From: Jaapia argillacea MUCL 33604
Lineage: Eukaryota; Basidiomycota; Agaricomycetes; Jaapiales; Jaapiaceae
DNA length: 39,930 bases
Assembly: GCA_000697665.1 (NCBI GenBank)
Contig: KL197768.1
Coordinates: 99,547 to 139,476, forward strand
Direction: 5' to 3'
Within the stretch, counting starts at the first letter, position 1, and each line of letters opens with the position of its first letter. Below, piece by piece: positions 11,277 to 22,520 of the stretch. The translations under genes and the position numbers were made by a program. The notes below the pieces were generated by a model, which worked only from the letters and a program-made list of their open reading frames with translations, did not search any database and was not told the origin of the DNA.

Positions 11277-12433
11277 ATGTTTTGGAGATTATTCACTCGT
11301 AGCAGCGATATCGAACGCGTAAGTCTTCAGCAGCCTTCCCGTGGCGACTGCCAAAGTCGCCTTTGCTCATCTACTTTTACTATACCCCAGTTCAGACATG
11401 GAGAGAGTCCATGGGCCCTTGTAACCGGTGCTTCCGATGGCATTGGGAAAGCGTAGGTCCATTTCCTCGCCAAGTCATCTGCCTGTCACTAACATCGTTC
11501 TCGTAGCCTCGTCCAAACTCTTGCTAGTAGAGGTTTCAATGTCCTCCTTCACGGCCGGAACCCAACGAAACTAGCGAAACTTCGAGAAGAACTTCTCTCA
11601 ATTTACCCCCGCTTGCGAATTCGACATCATAGTCGCCGATGCGACCCAGCCAGCCCTCGTTTCTAAAGTCGCCGAAGCTGTTGTTGGGAAGAGGCTGACC
11701 ATCGCGATCAATAATGTGGGAGATGTTGAAGGTCCGGTTCAAATCGTGGAGAATGCCACTCCAGAAGGTCCATGCTTTCCCTCAACCCTGATTCCTCTTG
11801 GCGAATTACATTTACTGATTGATCTTCTTTCTTCACAATAGACATTGAGAGGAGCATCAACCTCGGAGCTTCATGGTTGACCCAACTTACCCGCGTCTTA
11901 CTCCCTTATCTCATCGCCAATCAACCATCCCTTATGATCAATATTGGAAGCTTGGTCGCCAAGCACCCTTCACCCTACCTAGCTATCTACTCAGCTACGA
12001 AAGCCTATACCCTGGTGATCCTCTCCTCTATTTCTGTAAACCTAACAACAGACTAATAGTCCTTTGTAGGCATTCACTCATGCCTTGGCAGTCGAGCACC
12101 GAAAGCCCCACCCCAGCTTAAGAATCCAATACTGCGAAGTGCACGGGGTGGCAACTCCGTCCTCTAACAACCCAGAATCATTCATTATCCCTTCGCCGCA
12201 GACGATCGCGAAAGCGGTCATCAGTTCTGTTGGTAAGTTCTTCGATGCCCCCGCTCTGGGTTCATAACTAACACCCGGATGAATTCCCAGGTCGGAGAAG
12301 CGATTATGTCGTTCCATACTGGCCCCATGAGTTTATGAGTTGGGTTTTGGCTGGATTACCTGGTGGTTGGATTGATGCGATGTTGGAGACCATGTTCCGA
12401 GAGAAGAGGACCGACATTCGAGGTGATAAATAA
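11277..12433 (+). CDS. Short-chain dehydrogenase/reductase copy 2, one frameshift
   Basis: Exons 11277-11318, 11391-11452, 11507-11767, 11842-12014, 12070-12232 and 12291-12433 give about 280 residues. Visible motifs are VTGASDGIGKA (NAD(P)H binding), INNVGDV, INIGSLV with the serine region, and an intact YSATK active site (Lys codon 12000-12002). The type is closest to 17beta-HSD12 / 3-ketoacyl-CoA reductase, which reduces a keto group on acyl chains or steroids; the actual substrate is unknown. The N-terminal membrane helix of those enzymes is missing, so the protein may be soluble. Exon 3 carries one extra base in a C5 run at 11606-11610 compared with copy 1. It shifts the frame and leads to an early TAA. 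This is either a real loss or a homopolymer sequencing error. The gene converges on the kinase gene ending at 12539. Confidence 0.8.
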
Positions 12434-13800
12434 ACTCGATATGAGACTCGCTTTCTACCTTTTCGCTGTCTTATCTTCTCATGTCTTTCTTGACGTTTCA
12501 TCTCGTGTTAATATACATCTAATGATACACTACTAAGTCTATGGCACCAACCCAATCATCCGAACAATGTCATCCATTGTTGGACGCAAAGCTGAGTCCG
12601 AATCTGTACACTTTTCTACCAAGGCCCACATCTGGTCATCCAGGCCCGCCTGAGCCATAGCAGGGTCACTTGGTCGAGACGGCTTTTGTCGAAGCATAAT
12701 CTTGGCCATCATGATCTGCACGTCGCTCATATTCGGGAACGGCAATTCACCCGTGAAGATCTGAAAACCACGTAAACATACATCTCCCTAAATGGTGGGA
12801 GCTGCGAAGCAATACCTGGAGGACCAGACATCCGAAGGCGTAAACATCGCTTTGGGCCGTAGGCCTAGTTTCGGGTATGAACAGTTCAGGAGCCGCGAAT
12901 TGAGTCAGTCCGAGGGGAGGGATTTGGGATGGGGTTATCGAGAGGGAGGTCAACCTTTCTAGATGTCGAGTCAAACCGAAATCAGACAACAGAGCGTTTC
13001 CCTCTTCCGAAATGAGGACATTGTCCTGACCAGAAGGTTAGTGGGAGTAGAATTCAAAGCCGCCTGAAAGACGCACTCCTTTCAGGTCCCCGTGAACATA
13101 GGGACAACCAGCCTCTCCGGAATGAAGGTAGGCTAGAGCTTGTGCGATCTGCGAGAGCTGTCGAAGAATGAGTGTTATGTACGAGGCGAGCGTGATTGGT
13201 GAGAACACGTACCAGTTTGGGACGGTCTGTGTTGGGGTTTTGTATGAGATAATGCAAGCAATCGCCGTTGTGGACCCAAGGAGAAATCATGTACAGCAGT
13301 GACCCTTCGAGAACGCTGAAGCCTAGGAATGGTAGGATAAACTGGTGTTTCATCCGGGACCAGATCATCACTTCATGACGAAATAGCTTCGTAGATTATA
13401 GATCAGATTCAACAATACTAACACAAGATAGAGAGAGATACCTTGACAGCCTCATTTTTACGTTCGACGTAAACTCGAAGTTTTTTCATGGCAACCTCCA
13501 CTTTCCGTCCTTGATGATCCCAGACGCCGCGGTAAACATCTGAAAATCCACCTCCTCGAAGGGGACCTTCCACGATGACGACACTATCACCAAGGTCAAA
13601 CGGTCCTCCGTCGTCTCTTTGACCCATATCAAATATCAAGACTTTCCCAACACCTTGGGAGTCCTGGGTCTACGTTTAAGCGCTTGTACAGAGAAATGAG
13701 CGCAGTAGCTTACCGAAGTAGTGGTACTTGCGACCTGTGTCGGTGGCACTGACGAAGCAACAAAATCGCGAGGACGAGCCGTTTGACGCTCACGTGCCGT
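11277..13800. repeat. Duplicated block, copy 2 (SDR plus convergent kinase cassette)
   Basis: Partner of 5135-7680. The SDR, the roughly 105-bp gap and the reverse-strand kinase cassette keep order, intron positions and spacing. Homology of the kinase gene ends near 13771-13800, in the linker between the N-terminal module and the shared kinase. Confidence 0.8.
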
Positions 13801-15550
13801 GGGTCCACTTCTGTTGAGGTTGATCTTGGACAAAACCCGACTCATCGTCGGTCGTTCCGAAGGCGTTCTCTTCAAGCATAGTGTCATAATGTCCCGCATA
13901 TTCCTGGGGATCCCATCGACAATGCGAGAATACTGATGTCGACTCCAAGTCATAGTGTCTTGGAAGTCTGAGCGATTTGATGCGTTCATCGGTTGTCCCG
14001 TAAAGAGCTATGAAATAGACGTGCGTTAGGAAAGATTCCCTTCGAGTGAGATATTCGAATGCGGACTTCAAAGCATGTGCAACCATAGGCATAAACATCT
14101 GAAGCAAATGTTTTCTGATATTCTAAACCGAATTCGGCCGGATCGATGAGTTCGGGAGCCGTTGAAGAGTACTCGCCATCCCACTGGTCTGTGTGTCTTG
14201 TGGAATCGCGGTCAAAGACATCTGCCAGTGCAAACGAAGCGATTTTGACGCAGGAATGGTCGTCGACCAGAATTGAGTCCTGGAGCGGGCGGGAAGGTCA
14301 GATCCTTGAGAATAAGTAGCGAGAAACCATTTACGGCTCGTATATCTCCATGTACAATATCGTGGGCATGGATGTACATGAGACCAGACGCAACTTGCGC
14401 GAGCTAGAGGGCTCAGTTTAGTTGGTTAATTTTTATGAGTGGGTGAGAGCTGACTAATAAAGTGACACTATTTCCAGCTAGTTGATTGGCGGCCACATAC
14501 GCACGAAGGTTCCCATTTTCAAGCCAAGGTGAAACGACACACGGCGAGGTGCCATCAACGAAGACCCCAAGGAAGGGAAGAATGTTATCATGCTTTAGTT
14601 GTCGCCAAACGAGTGCTTCTCGGTAATAAATCTAGAAGGGCGGATTAACGGACGAACAAACGAGAGAGGGGAGTAATCGAAAGCAAACCTGGTTGATTTG
14701 GGTCTCGCTCAAGAATTGGTCGGAACCTCCATAATTTTTGACAGCAATGATTGTTTTCATCTGGAAGATGCCTTTGTGGATGGAAGCAAAGGCGCCAGAT
14801 GTTATCGGGTACTTGTCAAACCAGTCTACATTGGAGAGGACGATAGACGGAGGGAGGGTGTTGTATTGGAACGACGCTTGGATGAGGAGCACATGGATTG
14901 ATTTGCGAAGCTCCACGAGCTGTGGGACTGAATAGAAGGCTGATAAACGGAACAGTCTATACTTATGTTATATGCACGTTACGACCGACATTTGGATTCT
15001 CGAAGATCGTCAAGGGTCTAAGGGCTGTGATTAGACGAGGATAAATGATCGTCATCGCAACAATACCTTTTGCAGAACCTCCAGAAACGACACAGCATCT
15101 TTACCGGAGAATGAAAAGGCGAGTTTCTTGCCCTCCTCAGAATTGACAAGGACTTGGAGCAAACGGGCCACCTCCCCACCATCCTTCTCCATAGCTTCGC
15201 GTACAGTCTTCTCATCGCAAGCTTTGGAATCCAACAGGAGCTGTAAATTCGGGTGAGCGCCGCGCAAGTCGAAGGACACACAATGCGCACTTCACTCAGC
15301 CTTTCCTGAAGGCGACTGCGACGAGCCAGTGAGAGGGCAAGGGGTTGGCTAGAGACTTCCCGGAGGAGATATTGGAGTGATTCAGCCTCTGGTTCAGTTT
15401 TGTGGTCTTTAGGCTCAGATCGGCCAACCGTGGATGCTGCCAGCAAGGCCAAGTTCTACACCAATCAGTTAAGTCCGGGAATAGCGAGCGGGGAGGCAGC
15501 ATTGCACTCAGGACCTGGCAAACAGGGAATTGTCCAGAAAGTGAGTCCAT
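12539..15550 (-). CDS. Tandem pseudokinase-kinase protein (two TKL domains)
   Basis: Joining exons from ATG 15550 down to TAG 12539 gives about 770 residues in one frame. Residues 1-150 form a helical leader (LLDSKACDEKTVREA and LQVLVNSEEGKKL). Residues about 160-440 are a kinase fold: loop ITSGAFASI, lysine in IIAVKN, HGDIRADSILVDD, then IASFALADV, TAPELI, SDVYAYGC, PSERPTM. The magnesium-binding Asn is Ser, and DFG reads SFA, so this domain should be catalytically dead. After a linker ending STTTS, a second kinase (about 490-770) has GPLRGGGFSDV, VAMKK, VHGDLKGDNVLI, SDFGLTR, FAAPELF and RPTM, and looks active. It is a close relative of the kinase half of the gene at 6423. The likely role is signalling, with the first domain as sensor or regulator (inference). 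The true start could be further upstream, near 16020. Confidence 0.8.
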
Positions 15551-16500
15551 GGCAGAGATATCAGGCAAGGTCCCTAGTGTCCGTGGTTGCGTCAATCGTA
15601 AGTCAAGAGGATGATGGAAAGCTCGTGAGATCCAGCATATCCCAGTTGATGCTGGGTGGGCGGACTGAGTGCCGACGGCAAAACTTGTTCACGCTGGCAA
15701 AGTCGGTCTCCCGCGTCGTTCAAAACGGTTGACATCGTTGTATGTGTCCTCATCACTCTCGTTCAAGGAAACTCTGTCGATACCACATCGACTTCGTCGC
15801 TACCCTATCTGGCCGATCATCCAGAGATCGCAATGTCGACTCCGTCCGCAGCTGGAGTCCACTCCTCCGATGAAGAGAGCACGTGACAGGATAGGGCTTG
15901 TAAAGAAAGAAGTCAGGAAAGAGGGTCGGTACTGGACTTGGAATGATACAGTATCTGCCCAAAAACCTCCCCGAACTTTCAGGGAATCGTTGAACATGGC
16001 CTGTCCAGCGTCGACCAACACTGGAGCAACTCGAACACATACAGGCAGGACGATCGCCGGTGATTTGGGAATGCTTCTGGGCGGGTTGAGGTTAGTTCTC
16101 GTGGCTGGCGTTTGGCCTTGTTTGCCGTTGATCTACTTTGACGTCCGCCAAATTCCCCAGTGACACCGTTCGTCTCCCAGCGCCTGCTTGAAGCTGTTGA
16201 AGTGTATGAACCAAGGACTCTCGATGGTTTAGCTTGGGTTTGGACTCAGCACCGACCCCTATTGGTACTGCGCCGTTCGAGGACCTCACCAGGATCAAAC
16301 ATGATTGATATTATGCTTTCACGAAACATCCTGTCGGCCCTACGAAAGTAGCTAAGGCAGCCCATATATAAAACGTGAGTTTCCATGCCTATCCTTCAGC
16401 CAGTATTCCTCCCATATCCATCTGTCTTCTTGCACGTCTGTTCCACAACGACATATCGGCTTCTCCCTGACTTTCCCCTTCTTCGCCCTCGAACATCTTT
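15551..16500. other. Upstream region of the tandem kinase gene, unresolved open frames
   Basis: On the minus strand 15800-16021 reads plausibly as protein near its start (VDAGQAMFNDSLKVRGGFW), followed by a GT at the end of ADTVSFQ. It may be an upstream exon of the tandem kinase gene or a separate small gene. I could not connect it in frame. Plus-strand frames at 15400-16163 look like shadows. Confidence 0.35.
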
Positions 16501-16521
16501 ATCGCCTCCTTCCGGTCACAC

Positions 16522-17055
16522 CTACCCGGCATTCGCTCTCCGGTACGATTTTTGCCATTGAGCTAATGCTTCGAGGTAGGCAGGGCAAGTTTGATTCCAG
16601 GCAGGGTGACCCCCTCCGCAGTTCGGGCAACAATGGGCTCGACTGGAACACTTGCCTTGCGGATGGCCTAAACTGCATTTTGGGCAGACGTATCCGTCGT
16701 GCGAACAATCTCTAGCCCAGTGTCCCCACTTCTGACACTTGAAGCAACGCGAAGGTTTCTTCCATACCGCCTCCAGCTTGTCTGCGCGAAACCATGTCTC
16801 GTCAAGTTCTATCCCTCTCTTCACAACCGCCTCTGCTATCTCTTCGTCTCGGAACTTTATCTTCACGTTGGCCACTTCTTGCCCGACGGCCCTCCTCTCA
16901 GGCAGCACGACCCAATCGATCTCCAATACGGATCCCCTTGGGAGATCATTCACGTCCTCGACTCTCTCCTTCTCTCCAGAAGCCTCCAGTTTGAATGCCA
17001 CTGGTACAAATTTCACCTGTACCGGGAACGTCTTCGTCTCCGTGGAATCCTCCGT
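16522..17055 (-). mobile_element. Fragment of a retrotransposon Gag-like ORF1 with zinc knuckles
   Basis: About 178 codons are open. The first part (PVQVKFVPVAFKLEA, NDLPRGSVLEIDWV, VANVKIKFRD) matches the layout of Gag-like ORF1 proteins of fungal non-LTR retrotransposons. Cysteine knuckles follow: CFKCQKWGHWARDC (CCHC), CPKCSLGHPQGKC, and CPNCGGGHPAWNQTCPA. Such proteins bind the element's RNA. A TAA at 17056-17058 closes the frame upstream and a TAG ends it at 16522. No reverse transcriptase or endonuclease is present next to it, so it is a dead fragment or a co-opted exon. A GTAAGT about 60 bp upstream could in principle splice the preceding open frame onto it. Confidence 0.7.
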
Positions 17056-17073
17056 TTATCAGGCTATGCGGCG

Positions 17074-17647
17074 TCAAAAAAGTGTATCCTCACGACTTAC
17101 CTTTCCCGTAGGTCTAGGGGCGGTATTTCTCTCGGCCACGAGTGCTTGATCTTCCGTATAGATCCCTCCATGTTCCTGTGGTGTAGTCACGTCCTCTTCG
17201 AGATCTACGCGGACCGGTCGAGCTCGGAGCCGTCCTCCCCGAGTTGTCTCAATATCCGCTAAACCTATGCACTCTCCTCGTTCAGCGCTGGAGTGTCTAC
17301 GTGGGATACGTGAGTCAGAGACTGGGGGCTCGAAAAAGGTCAACACACTGGTCCTCTTCTCGTAGCTTTTTAGCTCCCTCCCTGTTTCGATTGGAGTAGA
17401 TGGTCCTTAATTGACGGCAGACAGCGATGGTCAATTTAATTAAGTGGGAGATGCATGGCTCGTACCATCCTGTGGGGACAGCAGCGACGAGAGAAAATGC
17501 CCCCGAAACTAGGGCGAGTCCGTGGTGACTTTGGACAATGCCAATTATAGTCGAGATCAGCGTTCCCCCCGTTATGACCAGACCTCCAAATAGCCCGCGT
17601 CGCTGTCCGACTGTCAGGTCGCGATGGAAATCAATGATCCGACTCAT
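17074..17647 (-). CDS. Putative small membrane protein with a polar tail
   Basis: From ATG 17647 the frame has two hydrophobic stretches (LFGGLVITGGTLISTIIGIV and LALVSGAFSLVAAV) and then a GTACGA donor. A separate frame at 17074-17346 is a charged tail (for example RPVRVDLEEDVTTPQE) that ends at 17074. I could not make the two join in phase with the visible acceptor (CAATTAAG). The gene may therefore be split, broken, or two unrelated frames. No family is recognised. It lies directly upstream of the Gag fragment. Confidence 0.33.
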
Positions 17648-18173
17648 GGGGGAGAGCGCAGGGTGAAAGAGAAGGAGATGAATGCGAACGCTGACACGAA
17701 CATGCAGCAACAGTAAGAACAGCAAGGCTGTGCACTTAAGGTGATCTGGGCAATGTGAAAGCATGCTGTGCTCCAGTGCTTTTGCTTTCGTTGGACATTC
17801 CTTGGGCGTCAAGTATCGTGATCGACGCTAGCCGTCAGCGCATGTTTGTGAAATAACCCCCTTGGACGCTGGGAATCACATCAATCACATTCTTCCCACA
17901 CAGCATTATCCGTCGACAATACATTGCATCCTAGAGGCCGCGTACTGCTTTCGACATCCACACCGGAATGTGATTACCGCTGGGATGGAGTTGGAGAGGA
18001 ATCACGACGTGTCGCCGCAGCGCCGCGGCATGCCACCCCTTTCACCCATGCTTTACGCCTATCATTTATACTTTTGAAGTTTGTCGAGTAGTTGTACTCC
18101 GATAGAAGGGGATGCGACTACGAACAAGCAATTCAGATAGATATTATGTATAGTTTCGGGAATAAGACTTACC
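17648..18173. other. Intergenic, nothing recognised
   Basis: Short open frames only, on both strands. A GTAAG-like donor lies immediately after the stop codon of the kinase gene that ends at 18174, which may mark an intron in its 3' untranslated region. Confidence 0.4.
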
Positions 18174-21100
18174 TCAGGTTGGGATGACAGGTTCCCGATA
18201 TACTGACAATGTGGATGATATTTCATCCATAGTAGGTCTCGAGGATGGCTGGTGTTCCACACATCTTCCGATCAGATCCCACCACGTTTGATCGAGCCCA
18301 GCTTTGATTGCCTGTTGATCAGTCGGTCGTTCGGCTAGCGGCTTCGTACCATGCAGAACCTTGGCCGTGATCACTTCGACGTCCGTCATGCCAGAATAGG
18401 GGAGCTTTCCCGTGAATACCTGGGAAAATCTGTATCTCAGAGAGTGATTTAGGGGGCTGATTTGACTGACCTGAACGATGAGACACCCGAAGGCATATAC
18501 ATCACTTTCTCGTGTCGGTCTGTCGCACGAAAGAAGTTCAGGCGAAGCAAACCTAACAAGACCCATGGCAGGTATTATCGACGGAGTGGCGGACATGAAG
18601 GCACACATCTTTTCCATGTGGCGAGTGAGGCCGAAATCTGCGAGCAGTGCGTTGCCTTCGTCGGAGATGAGGACATTATCCTACAGATTTGAATGTCACC
18701 AATTATCATCAGGGAACGTCGTCAGTAAGGTTGTGTACTCACCCACTTCACGTCACCATGAATATACGAAGTTCCCGATCTCCCCGAATGAAGGTAGTCC
18801 AAAGCGTCTGCGACTTGAGACAGCTAACAGTTGGGCTCTTGTGAGGGAATCGTTGATAAGAGGAAGAGCTGATCGGAAGTCAACATACCAATTTTGAACG
18901 ATCTGCGTGGGGGTGTGTTTCCAGGTACTCCATACAATGACCGTTTCTAATCCAAGGGGATACCATAAAAAATTGGGTGTCCCCAATTATGGAATATCCG
19001 AGAAACGGTAAAATATACGGATGCTCAAACTTTGACCAAATCTTCACCTCCCGACGAAAAAGCTGCCCGGCATCTTGGCTTAGTGATAGTGCAGGGCGAT
19101 ACAGATGAGAATCAAGATGCGACGCACCCGTATTGCTTGAGCAGAAATACCACTATAAACACGTAGTTGCTTCATTGCAACTAAAGAACGGTGGGTTCCA
19201 CTTTGACATTCCCCCAGGAAGATATCGCAGTATCCGCCACCTCGGATCGGCCCCTCAAGCACGACAGCGCTGTTACTGAGATCTGCAGGTTCCTGAACAG
19301 AATCGTCCCCAGTATGGAATCGGAAAATTGTGCCCAAAGCGCATAGGCCCTGAAATATCTGTCGGTACCAATACGTGAATACCTGCAAACAAAACGAACC
19401 ATAGCAGCCTTTGTCTCTTCATTCGCCAACAAGTCCGGTTTGTCTTCTGTTCTTCTGCCCACAAGCTCGTTCACATCCGCAGCGCCATTAACGATTCCCA
19501 TCGATGGAGAAGAGAAGAGAGTTCGGCCGGGGGTCAATTCTCCGGAAGGAGAGGAGGCTGGGATATCGGAATGGAGAGGCACCTCTTCGGCGAAAACACT
19601 TGTGTCGCCGAAAGCGTAAAAGACCTTCTCCGTTGCATGTAAGATTCTCCTCGCTCCACCCAGATTATCGTTGGCTGTGACAAAAACATTGATACTGCCC
19701 CGAGTAGCTCTTAGTTTGAGCTTCTTTTGCAGTAGAGTCGTCAAGTCGGAGACGATACATGTCCGGTGAAGGTGTATCGTATGAATTGCCGGCCCTGCCA
19801 CTTCGCTCCCGAGCCATGTTACGTGAACACACGCGGGGTCGTGCTGCTGGACCCCCCAGTAGAGCGAGTTACATAGATCGCATATAATGCTGGATTCTAC
19901 ATCAGCTGGGTCTTCTCCTATACCCATGAATTGGAATTCGACATCGGGTTCTAGAAATGATGTAACAGACGCATATAAGTCGAGATCATTGTGACTGAGG
20001 CGGGTGTAGCAGGTATGACCTGACAGAGCAACGCGATGATGGGATTGACATATGGGAGAGACCGAAGGGAGGTCGGGGAAGTGTTGTGTGATCTCGGAGA
20101 CAAGTGCGAACCAGGCGGACCAGGCGGTGGGGATGACGTGCGGCGGCACTTCCGAGTTGTCTGCTCCGTGGACAGCGGCCAGAGTAAGCCACACGACAAC
20201 GCCAAGAAATGTACGAGGGTCCGTGCTACGAGGAGTAAAAGGGTAGCGCCCAGCCGCATTGCCGACCTTCGAGGAACAACTGGCGAGCATCGTTTGCAGG
20301 TGGAACCAATCCCAATGGGTCCACTGGCTAGAAAAAAATTGTATTCGCCAGGCATCAGGATACCTGTTAACCCACGGACAAGACCAGACAGAAGGATCAT
20401 CAACGGCGAGGAACTGCCCCAGTTTGATCTGGGAGTGGACGATGGCTTGGGGGGTGAATACGCTCGAGACAGACGTGTAAATCCGCTCTGCCACGGTGCC
20501 TTCGAATAGTGCTTCGGCGTCTGTGTGGGTAGCTGAAAGCCAGATGATTGCGTGCAACATTTGGGGGTGAACATTTCCCAGAATGTCTTTGGTAATTGTG
20601 ATAATTCCAGGACTGGGTGTCTCCACCGCTGTATAGCGTAAATCTTCTGCAAAGCCATACCACGATGTAGTGGGGATCGAACTATAGAATAAAATCAGCT
20701 CGCCACCGAGATATTCGGTAACTCGGTTTGCTCATACCAGGAACAATCAATGCGATTCATACACAAGACCCCAAGCTCTGCCTTGTCGTACAGCCATAAC
20801 ATGAAGTCATGCCAATGCCTCAGATCCTCACGAGACAGTTCCAGGAGGGGAGGGCGATGACAACGATGCCCGGCTCCATCCATGGCTGCCTCGAACTGAG
20901 AAAATCTATCATCATCCAAAACATACGAATGGTCCGGAATCCGCTGGAGGATGAGGCATAATTTTTCGACGGCGTATCCGATGTACAGGGTCCGAAGTGA
21001 CCTCAATCCGCTTTGCAGGTCGACTTCCACCTTCGCAGCAGAAGTCATAGCCAACCACGCGATGGCTGCGAAACGAAGCCCTGAATCAGGAGTCCCTTGA

Positions 21101-21594
21101 ACCCTATGTCGGAGTGCAGGATCTATTGCAGAGGAAAGAAGTGGATCGTCGGAAGATTTGTAGTGTTGACTTCGAGATAAGGCATGCTCCGCCTCACGCC
21201 AAATGCCGTCAAAAAGGGCTGGCGGCGCCCACGGCATGAGCCCAGCAAAATGCTCTGCCCGTGCCTCATCACCGTCCTTCCATAACCAAACGTCGTTTTT
21301 GGGGTCACGGCGGTCAATAAGTCGTAACCATGTTTCTACGACCGCTCGCGGGACGAGCTTCGGTTCAGCGGTCAAACCGATATCCTCCATGGCTAACAAT
21401 ACAGCGAAAAGGAATAGTAGACGATGACGAAACTCGTGAATGCGCGGGGGTGGAGAGGGGGAACTTGAATCTGCTGATAACGGGGGTGCGGTGTCGACGG
21501 CTGAAGGGGGGCCATCAGGCTGGAGTTCTGCGGAAGGAAGGTAATGTATGGGACGTGGGTGCGGGTGACTTCGATGGTTGTTCGATTGCACCAT
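18174..21594 (-). CDS. TKL Ser/Thr kinase with a long unrecognised N-terminal region
   Basis: The C-terminal third (about 18174-19350) is a kinase of the same subfamily as those at 6423 and 12539: GPIRGGGYCDI, VAMKQ, IHGDVKWDNVLI, ADFGLTR, FASPELL, SDVYAFGC, RPTM. All catalytic residues are present; Ser replaces Ala in the APE motif. Upstream, a 480-codon frame (19181-20626) and a 299-codon frame (20695-21594) are open on the same strand and separated by under 120 bp, so I treat them as exons of one gene of about 1,000-1,100 residues. A splice from about 20745 (TGTATGA) to 20632 fits the phase. The join into the kinase needs a very short (about 41 nt) intron near 19385. The N-terminal region has no motif I know; it contains a CDLCNSLYWG stretch and a Ser/Pro linker. 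The start codon is tentative. Confidence 0.7.
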
Positions 21595-22520
21595 GCTGCT
21601 GAGAGAAAGCTAACCTCTCTTGAGGTCGGTTCTGTGAGGAATCGGAAGGGCCGTCCAGCACGACCGTGGAGGTGGGAGCTGAATATCGATGTCTCCAAAG
21701 GAGATGGTGGGTCGAAGGGGATGAAAGTGTATGCTGAGGAGCGGGGACTCTGACTCACAGCTTTTATCGCCAACCAGATATGAACGTGGGCATTTCTAGT
21801 CGAAGGCGTATGGCGTTCATAACGGTCGAAATGCCATCTATGCGAGATGAAATGCCAACCATGAAGGCGAAGAAGAAGAATGAGATGTATTAATGAATGG
21901 ATCAAATGAAGACAAGATGCCGTACGGGGAGGTCGAGCCGGGGATCCCAGACAAGTAGTGCAGGTAGGCGCAGATATCAATCGCTGTGTCGAGCCATTGG
22001 CATGCGAAAGCAGTAGGATGATGCCCCAACGTCTGCATCTGGTGTGGAATCACAACGCCTATCGATGAACCGATTGGATACTTCTCCCATGAGAATCGAG
22101 TAACTCAACAGAGCTTTTTTTCATAGGAAGAGGTTCCAGCGGCGAAGTCGGATTGTGGTGAATGAATTAATTAATGAGTCCAGTGACGCTGTAAAGCAGT
22201 GTTGATGAAGGTTATGCTGGCACTGTTGTGAGAACTGTTCATTTCCCGGCCAACAAACAAGTTTGCGACCCCCTTTCAGTCAACCTTCTCCCCACGTTCG
22301 TTTCTGAGCGCGACATAGCTATCAGATATCCTCTATGATATTGACTAGATCACTGTGTTATATTACATCGATGATACAAATACAGAATCACGAGCCTTCT
22401 ATCCTTCCATGGCATCCTATGACCATTGCAGAACCAACCATCACAAAACCATCAACCTCCGGAGCCTTCAAACAAGACGCCAAACTCACCCTCCCCAGAC
22501 CAAAGGACCCACACGAGACA
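21595..22520. other. Region upstream of the third kinase gene
   Basis: A minus-strand frame at 21838-22053 begins MIPHQMQTLGHH and could be a first exon of the kinase gene ending at 18174, but no clean join was found. Another overlapping minus frame (21393-21980) is probably a shadow. The segment 22080-22334 has no long frame. The plus-strand frames at 22335-22831 are antisense to the proline-rich gene. Confidence 0.4.

Noticed and set aside
16500-17350. Complete LINE element
   Set aside because: Only the Gag-like ORF1 part is present; no endonuclease, reverse transcriptase or poly-A tail could be found around it.
20036-20509. 157-codon plus-strand frame
   Set aside because: Antisense to the long N-terminal frame of the third kinase gene; no splice pattern or domain of its own.
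19951-20658. 235-codon minus-strand frame overlapping the third kinase gene
   Set aside because: It is an alternative frame of the 480-codon region and is rich in Pro/Arg/Ser typical of out-of-frame translation.
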